DNA of 64,000 bases from Paracoccus sp. R12_2 (GTDB taxonomy: Bacteria; Pseudomonadota; Alphaproteobacteria; Rhodobacterales; Rhodobacteraceae). Numbering within the stretch: position 1 is the first letter of the stretch; each line of letters opens with the position of its first letter. Shown here piece after piece: positions 59,360 through 64,000 of the stretch. Position numbers and translations under genes: made by a program. The notes under the pieces are model-generated. The model worked only from the letters and a program-made list of their open reading frames with translations. It was not told where the DNA came from and made no database searches. The stretch is taken from contig NZ_JAGHRA010000010.1 in assembly GCF_017744015.1 (NCBI RefSeq), positions 1 to 64,000 on the forward strand, read 5' to 3'.

Positions 59360-59467
59360 TCAGGCGGCGCATGCGCCGGTTCTGGCCGGGTCACGTTGCC
59401 CCGCCTCATGCGATCTGGTGGTCCTTCCCGGTGGCGGTGATCCGGCAACCGGTCCGGGGCGGCGTCC

Positions 59468-60340
59468 TCAGGCCCGTTTCGAATCTCCGACCAGCCGCAG
59501 GATCATCGGGGTCAGGATCAGCTGCATCGCCAGGTCCAGCTTGGGGCCTGGTATGACGATCGAATTCGCACGGCTCATCCACGACCCCTGGATCATCGAG
59601 GTCAGGTAGGGGAAATCGATCCCCCGCGGGTTTCTGAAACGGATCACCACAAGGCTTTCGTCCGCCGTGGGAATCCAGCGCGCGATGAACGGGTTCGAGG
59701 TATCGACCACCGGCACGCGCTGGAAATTGATGTCGGTCTGCGTGAACTGCGGACAGATGCAGTGCACATAGGCGTGCATCCGGCGCAGGATCACATCGGT
59801 CACCGCCTCGGTCGTATAGCCGCGGCTGGCCTTGTCGCGGTGGATCTTCTGGATCCATTCAAGATTGACCACCGGCACCACGCCGATCTTCAGATCCGCC
59901 AGCGCGGCAAGGTTCACCCGGTCGTTGACGACCGCGCCGTGCAGCCCCTCGTAGAACAGCAGGTCGCTGCCATCCTCGAACGGGGCCCAGTCGGTGAACG
60001 TGCCGGGCGGCGCGCCGTATCTGGCGGCCTCGTCATCGTCATGGACATAGTGGCGCGTCTCGCCCCGGCCGGTCTGGCCATAGATGCGAAAGATGTCTTC
60101 CAGCTTTTCCAGCTCGTTCGCATCAAAGCTGAAATGGCTGAAGGTCGCATCCCCGTCGGCCAGCCTTTGCACCAGTTCGGCCTTCATCGCGGCCCGGTCA
60201 AAGCGGTGAAAGGCGTCGCCTTCGATGCTGACCGCGCTGATGCCCTCGCGGCGGAAAATCTGGTCGAAGGTCGATTTCACCGTGGTCGTGCCCGCGCCGG
60301 ACGAGCCTGTGACAGATATGATCGGATGGGTTTTGCTCAT
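59468..60340 (-). CDS. prk: Phosphoribulokinase
   Basis: A 290-residue P-loop kinase (CbbP), proteobacterial type. GSSGAGTTT at residues 12-20 is the ATP loop; SIEGDAFHRFDRAAMKAE and DDDEAARYGAPPGTFTDW follow. It makes ribulose 1,5-bisphosphate. It follows fbp by 8 nt in the same operon. In this class NADH and AMP are known effectors. Confidence 0.94.
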   Translation of the reverse strand: MSKTHPIISVTGSSGAGTTTVKSTFDQIFRREGISAVSIEGDAFHRFDRAAMKAELVQRLADGDATFSHFSFDANELEKLEDIFRIYGQTGRGETRHYVHDDDEAARYGAPPGTFTDWAPFEDGSDLLFYEGLHGAVVNDRVNLAALADLKIGVVPVVNLEWIQKIHRDKASRGYTTEAVTDVILRRMHAYVHCICPQFTQTDINFQRVPVVDTSNPFIARWIPTADESLVVIRFRNPRGIDFPYLTSMIQGSWMSRANSIVIPGPKLDLAMQLILTPMILRLVGDSKRA

Positions 60341-60348
60341 GTCATTCC

Positions 60349-61344
60349 TCAGGCGCGGAACAGGCCGCGATTGCCGAACAGCGCCGACACCTCAGCCTCG
60401 GGCAGGTCGTGATAGGCGGCGACTCGGTTGACCTTGTCGGCGCTGCCGAACACGAACGGCGTGCGGCCGTGCAGCGCGGTGACGCGGGCATCCAGGATCG
60501 GCAGCGCGCCGTCCGTCGCCCGTCCGCCCGCCTGTTCGATCAGGAACGCGATGGGCGCGCATTCATACAGCATCCGCAGCCGTCCGCGTCCGTATCCCGG
60601 ACGGTCATCGGCGGGATAAAGAAAGATCCCGCCGCGCATCAGGATGCGATGCGCCTCGGCCACCAGGCTGCCGATCCAGCGCATGTTGAAATTCTTGTCG
60701 CGGGGGCCGTCGGTTCCTGCCAGGCAATCATCGATATAGGCGCGGACGGGACGCGGCCAATGACGATAGTTCGAGGCGTTGATCGCGAACTCGAAAGAGG
60801 TATCGGGGAATGACAGCCGCGCATCGGTCAGGTCGAAACAGCCGGTGTCGGGGTTCAGTGCATAGATCTGGGTGCCGTCGCCGAAGCTGACGACCATGCT
60901 GCAACGGGGGCCGTAAATGACATAGCCGCCGCAGATCAGCTCGCGCGCCGGGCGCAGAAAGCTTGCATTTGCGTCCGTGCCGGCGGGATAGACCGCAAAG
61001 ATCGTCCCGATCGAGACATTGGTGTCGATATTGCTGGACCCGTCCAGCGGGTCGATGGCCAGCGCCCAGTCGCCGCCGTCCTGCATCGCAACGGGGTCGC
61101 ACAGCTCCTCGCTGGCATACCAGCGCAGCCCCGCATGCCGCAGCGCGTCGCGAAACAGCGCGTCGGCATCCAGATCCAGCCGTTTCTGTCCGTCGCCGTT
61201 GCTGTTGACGCCCATCTCGGCGGCCATGCGACGATCGCCGCGCCGAATGACCCCTGCCATTTCCGCCGCGCCGCGCGCCATCGCCAGCATCAGGGGCCGC
61301 AGCGGTGCGGGAACATGCGTGGTGTCGATGCTGGGCGCACTCAT
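60349..61344 (-). CDS. cbbF: Class I fructose-1,6-bisphosphatase
   Basis: A 331-residue phosphatase: [20 protein letters not shown] (metal-binding Asp/Glu region near residues 110-130) and [16 protein letters not shown]. It makes fructose 6-phosphate in the Calvin cycle and gluconeogenesis. It is the first gene of fbp-prk-cbbL-cbbS-cbbX-rpe and is divergent from cbbR, with 102 nt between starts. Confidence 0.93.
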   Translation of the reverse strand: MSAPSIDTTHVPAPLRPLMLAMARGAAEMAGVIRRGDRRMAAEMGVNSNGDGQKRLDLDADALFRDALRHAGLRWYASEELCDPVAMQDGGDWALAIDPLDGSSNIDTNVSIGTIFAVYPAGTDANASFLRPARELICGGYVIYGPRCSMVVSFGDGTQIYALNPDTGCFDLTDARLSFPDTSFEFAINASNYRHWPRPVRAYIDDCLAGTDGPRDKNFNMRWIGSLVAEAHRILMRGGIFLYPADDRPGYGRGRLRMLYECAPIAFLIEQAGGRATDGALPILDARVTALHGRTPFVFGSADKVNRVAAYHDLPEAEVSALFGNRGLFRA

Positions 61345-61430
61345 CGGCCCCTCCTCAGGCGTCAGTTCTGTATGACATGCAGCTTGACAGGATCGCGGCT
61401 TCGGGAAAATTTAATAAGATGGAAGCCAAA

Positions 61431-61445
61431 TTAGAGAAATTCTAA
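61431..61445 (+). promoter_or_regulatory. Candidate CbbR box in the fbp-cbbR gap
   Basis: TTAGA (61431-61435), spacer GAAAT, TCTAA (61441-61445): a perfect 5-bp inverted repeat fitting the LysR pattern TNA-N7-TNA / T-N11-A. It ends 1 nt before the cbbR ATG and about 85 nt from fbp. A second AT-rich stretch at 61406-61420 could be a further half-site. Placement matches CbbR sites in other autotrophs; binding is inferred. Confidence 0.6.
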
Positions 61446-61446
61446 G

Positions 61447-62367
61447 ATGCGTCTCGATGCCCTGACACTTCGGCAACTGCGCGCGCTGCGCGCCGTGGCT
61501 GAAACCGGCAGCCTGACCGCCGCGGCCGCGGCGCTTGGACTGACGCCGCCGGCCGTCCACAGCCAGCTGCGCGGGCTGGAGGGGCTGGCGGGGTGCACGC
61601 TCATGGCGCGTGCCGAACATGGTGCGTTCCGTCCCACGGCCGAGGGACGCGCCCTGCTGCAGGCCGAGGCGCAGGTCGGCGTTGCCCTGGGGCGCGCGGG
61701 CCGCGAAATCGGCGCGCTGCGGCAGGGTCTCAGCGGCAATGTGGTTCTGGGGGTGGTCTCGACCGGCAAGTATTTCGCGCCGGCGCTTGTTGCGCGGCTG
61801 CTGCGGCTGCTGCCGATGATCGAGGTGACATTGCGGATCGGCAACCGCGACGCGATCCTTGCCGCGCTGGCGGGAAACGAACTGGATCTGGCGATCATGG
61901 GCCGCCCGCCGCGAGAGCCTGCCGTGCTGGCCGACCCGATCGGCCCTCATCCCCACATCATCATCGCCGCCCCCGATCATCCCCTGGCCGCGCAGGATCC
62001 GGTCACCTCGGGCGATCTTCTGGGCCAGACCTTCCTGTCCCGCGAATCGGGATCGGGCACGCGCATCCTGATGACCCGTTTTCTGGACCGCATCGGCGAG
62101 GGCACGCCCTGGCGCGCGGTCGAAATGGGCACGAACGAGACGATCAAGCAGGCGGTGATGGCGGGGCTGGGGATCGCGCTGATCTCGCAGCATACCGTGA
62201 CCGAGGAATTGCGGTCGGGGCGACTGGTGGCGCTGTCGGCGATCGGTCTGCCGATCCAGCGCAGCTGGTATCTGCTGCGGCAGGCGGATCGCGACATGAC
62301 ACCGGCCACCGCGCGCGTCCATGCCGAGATCGAGGCGCTGCGCGGCAGTTTCCTGCCCACGATCTGA
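61447..62367 (+). CDS. cbbR: LysR-type regulator of the Calvin cycle operon
   Basis: A 306-residue LysR regulator. The helix-turn-helix lies in RQLRALRAVAETGSLTAAAA and LTPPAVHSQLRGLE (residues about 7-45); the rest is the effector-binding domain. It is divergent from fbp and the cbb genes and is the expected activator, sensing a Calvin-cycle metabolite. Its ATG follows a TTAGA/TCTAA palindrome directly, so it may repress its own gene. Confidence 0.9.
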   Translation: MRLDALTLRQLRALRAVAETGSLTAAAAALGLTPPAVHSQLRGLEGLAGCTLMARAEHGAFRPTAEGRALLQAEAQVGVALGRAGREIGALRQGLSGNVVLGVVSTGKYFAPALVARLLRLLPMIEVTLRIGNRDAILAALAGNELDLAIMGRPPREPAVLADPIGPHPHIIIAAPDHPLAAQDPVTSGDLLGQTFLSRESGSGTRILMTRFLDRIGEGTPWRAVEMGTNETIKQAVMAGLGIALISQHTVTEELRSGRLVALSAIGLPIQRSWYLLRQADRDMTPATARVHAEIEALRGSFLPTI

Positions 62368-62476
62368 AGACGAACCACGCGATGCGACCCGCCACCCGAC
62401 CCGACGCGGCGTCGGACCGACCCGAAACGCAGGCCGGTCACAGCGACCCGCCTACGCGGCCTTTCAATAGGGGCCG

Positions 62477-63142
62477 TCAGGCCGGATCGCGCAACGCCGC
62501 GATGTCGGATGCGGGTGCCGAACTGCCGCCCTCGAAGATCAACTGCACGCCGTCGGAGCCGGTCTCGGCCTCGACGATGCGCGCATAGGCGCCGACCGCA
62601 TCCTCGGAGATCACCTCGCCGTTGCGGCTGCTTTCGATGACGAAGGAATAGCGCCCGTCGGGCAGCTTGTCGCCGGCGGCGTCCCGACCGTACCAGTCGA
62701 TCTGGCCGGCGCCGGGGCCGATTTCCTCGCGCGACACCTGCTGGCCGGTGGCTGTCAGTGTGACCAGCGTCACGGCGTCGGCCGCCGTATCAGGCCGGAC
62801 ATCCAGCGTCACCGCCTTGTCGCCGAACCAGACCGGCTGCGTGGTCCGGGCCTCTTTGCCGATCCAGTCCGCGACCTGACCCAGCCCGCCGCCACCCAGC
62901 TGCGCGATCATCTGGTTCAGCAGCTTGTTGGTCTGCGCCTGCTGTTCGACCCCCGAGAATGTCGCAAGCTGCACCGCGAATTCGGTCCCCTCCATGGGGT
63001 TCAGCGGATCCTGGTTCTGCAACTGCGCGGTCAGCATCTTCAGGAAGGTATCGAAATCCGCATTGCTGGTGGCGGTCGCGGCGGTGGTGGTGGTGGCGGT
63101 CGCGGCAACGGCCGCGGTGGAACTTCCAAGTGCGGAAATCAT
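62477..63142 (-). CDS. flgD: Flagellar hook capping protein FlgD
   Basis: A 221-residue protein. The N-terminal export and cap domain has DTFLKMLTAQLQNQDPLNPM and TEFAVQLATFSGVEQQAQTN. The C-terminal part (about residues 95-215) is the FlgD Ig/Tudor-like fold with YGRDAAGDKLPDGRYSFVI. A Thr/Ala-rich linker fills residues 8-28. It caps the growing hook. The start is ATG 63142; GAGG is 7 nt upstream. It follows fliK by 11 nt. The 109-nt gap to cbbR shows no gene. Confidence 0.93.
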   Translation of the reverse strand: MISALGSSTAAVAATATTTTAATATSNADFDTFLKMLTAQLQNQDPLNPMEGTEFAVQLATFSGVEQQAQTNKLLNQMIAQLGGGGLGQVADWIGKEARTTQPVWFGDKAVTLDVRPDTAADAVTLVTLTATGQQVSREEIGPGAGQIDWYGRDAAGDKLPDGRYSFVIESSRNGEVISEDAVGAYARIVEAETGSDGVQLIFEGGSSAPASDIAALRDPA

Positions 63143-63153
63143 CCCTTTTCCTC

Positions 63154-64000
63154 TCACAATCTGATATCGATCCGGCGGTCGCCCGCCATCGTGGCTGACC
63201 CAAGCCGGACGGCATGGGCGATGATCTGACCGCTCATTTCGGCCGCCGGGACGGCGTCGGGAAGATCCGTGGCGCTGCGGTCCGGATGATCCTTCCGGCC
63301 GCGCCCTTCCTCGCGGAATTCCAGCGCCGCGCCGTTCAGACCGGCCTCGTCGAAATGGCTCTGCAGCATGGCCGCGTTGCGGCGAATCAGGTCCATGACC
63401 TCGGGCCTCTCGACCCAGACGGTGACATGCGGCGCGCGCTCGGACCCGGTCACGACCAACCGCACCCGCCCCAGTTCTTCGGGGGACAGGGCGATCTCGA
63501 TCCGGTCGTCGCGCGTGGTCACGACGGCGTCGGCGATCTGCCGGATCACCGCCTGCGGATGCAGATGCGCTGGACGCCAGTCGGGCTGCGCGGCGATGCC
63601 GCGGGGCATGTCGGAGAGACCGGCCGGTGTCGCAGGTGTCGCTTGCGGTTCGACCTGCGGCATGTCTGGAAACGGGGGCGCGGCCGGCGCCGCCCGCATG
63701 GCGGTGGTGCCCGGCTGATCGCCGCGCTCTGGTCGCGGAATGGGCGCGTCACGGGTGCCGGTCGCCAATGGCGTGCGATTCGTCTCGCCGTCTGCCTGCG
63801 GATCTGCTGTCTGGCTGGCCTCGACCTGGGCCTGAGCCTGGACCTGGGCCAGCGGCGCGGCCTCGGGCTTTGCCTGCTGCCCGGCACCGGCGGACGCAAG
63901 CGCCAGCGTCGACGATGCGTCCGACAGGCCCATCGTCTGTCCCGGCATCTGCGCCGCCTCGTCTGACTGGGGCATCGGCTGCAGATCAATTGCTGCACCA
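63154..64000 (-). CDS. fliK: Flagellar hook-length control protein FliK, C-terminal part (partial)
   Basis: The last 281 codons of a gene that continues past the right edge without a start in the window. The upstream half visible is a low-complexity linker rich in Ala, Gln and Pro (KPEAAPLAQVQAQAQVEASQ). The conserved C-terminal Flg_hook domain follows: RIEIALSPEELGRVRLVV and VWVERPEVMDLIRRNAAMLQ, then FDEAGLNGAALEFREEG. It acts as the hook-length ruler and switches export specificity. Next to flgD it marks a flagellar cluster extending to the right. Confidence 0.9.
   Translation of the reverse strand, partial: GAAIDLQPMPQSDEAAQMPGQTMGLSDASSTLALASAGAGQQAKPEAAPLAQVQAQAQVEASQTADPQADGETNRTPLATGTRDAPIPRPERGDQPGTTAMRAAPAAPPFPDMPQVEPQATPATPAGLSDMPRGIAAQPDWRPAHLHPQAVIRQIADAVVTTRDDRIEIALSPEELGRVRLVVTGSERAPHVTVWVERPEVMDLIRRNAAMLQSHFDEAGLNGAALEFREEGRGRKDHPDRSATDLPDAVPAAEMSGQIIAHAVRLGSATMAGDRRIDIRL

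Noticed and set aside
61384..61415. TTGACA followed by TTTAAT as a cbbR promoter
   Set aside because: The spacing is 20 bp, too long for a normal sigma-70 promoter; kept only as part of the general AT-rich control region.

Overview
The window is GC-rich, densely coded DNA from an alphaproteobacterium of the Rhodobacteraceae, most like Paracoccus. Supporting this are red-type (form IC) RuBisCO with CbbX, the NasT/NasS nitrate regulators, AglEFGAK alpha-glucoside genes, a pqqABCDE operon with quinoprotein relay partners, tandem glycine aptamers ahead of gcvT, and frequent TTG/GTG starts with strong Shine-Dalgarno sequences. No rRNA, tRNA, CRISPR array, insertion sequence or prophage was seen. 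It reads as ordinary chromosome carrying several catabolic modules.

Layout: 1-2480 (minus) nitrate/nitrite assimilation: nirB 5' end, a hairpin-rich leader, nasS, nasT. 2601-12962 a complete five-step histidine catabolic locus: hutC-hutF leftward, hutI-H-G-U rightward, then a polar amino-acid ABC importer. 13089-15760 a likely L-pipecolate oxidase and 2-oxoadipate dioxygenase/decarboxylase (lysine catabolism). 15768-19477 a DUF302 protein, a short ModE-like regulator and modABC. 19658-22985 a putative metalloprotease facing a ybbN-lonN-trm112-rhomboid operon. 23119-28650 single genes (FkbM methyltransferase, exonuclease III, MFS transporter, glutathionyl-hydroquinone reductase type GST, GNAT, VOC), some with lower-GC codon use. 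28651-29143 has no convincing gene but a dense run of hairpins.

29144-33155 (minus) PQQ synthesis plus a SoxYZ-like carrier; a quinoprotein-relay zinc hydrolase is divergent at 33298. 34447-40802 the alpha-glucoside operon aglEFGAK, closed by a terminator. 40886-44065 a GAF-Fis regulator, an aldehyde dehydrogenase and its DUF779 partner. 44135-47841 argC, an RTX-repeat protein, a monooxygenase-fold protein and a GT61 glycosyltransferase. 47845-53144 (minus) trxC and gcvP-(VOC)-gcvH-gcvT under a tandem glycine riboswitch. 53478-55540 an orphan ABC ATPase, a truncated histidine phosphatase and an SDR enzyme. 55743-61344 (minus) the Calvin operon fbp-prk-cbbL-cbbS-cbbX-rpe with divergent cbbR. 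62477-64000 flgD and the fliK 3' part, the edge of a flagellar cluster.

Taken together the genes fit a metabolically flexible organism. It could grow on histidine, lysine-derived compounds, alpha-glucosides and aldehydes or alcohols, recycle one-carbon units through glycine cleavage, assimilate nitrate and fix CO2. The least explained items are the predicted antitermination leader ahead of nirB, the structured gap at 28651-29143, and several palindromes or direct repeats next to local regulators.
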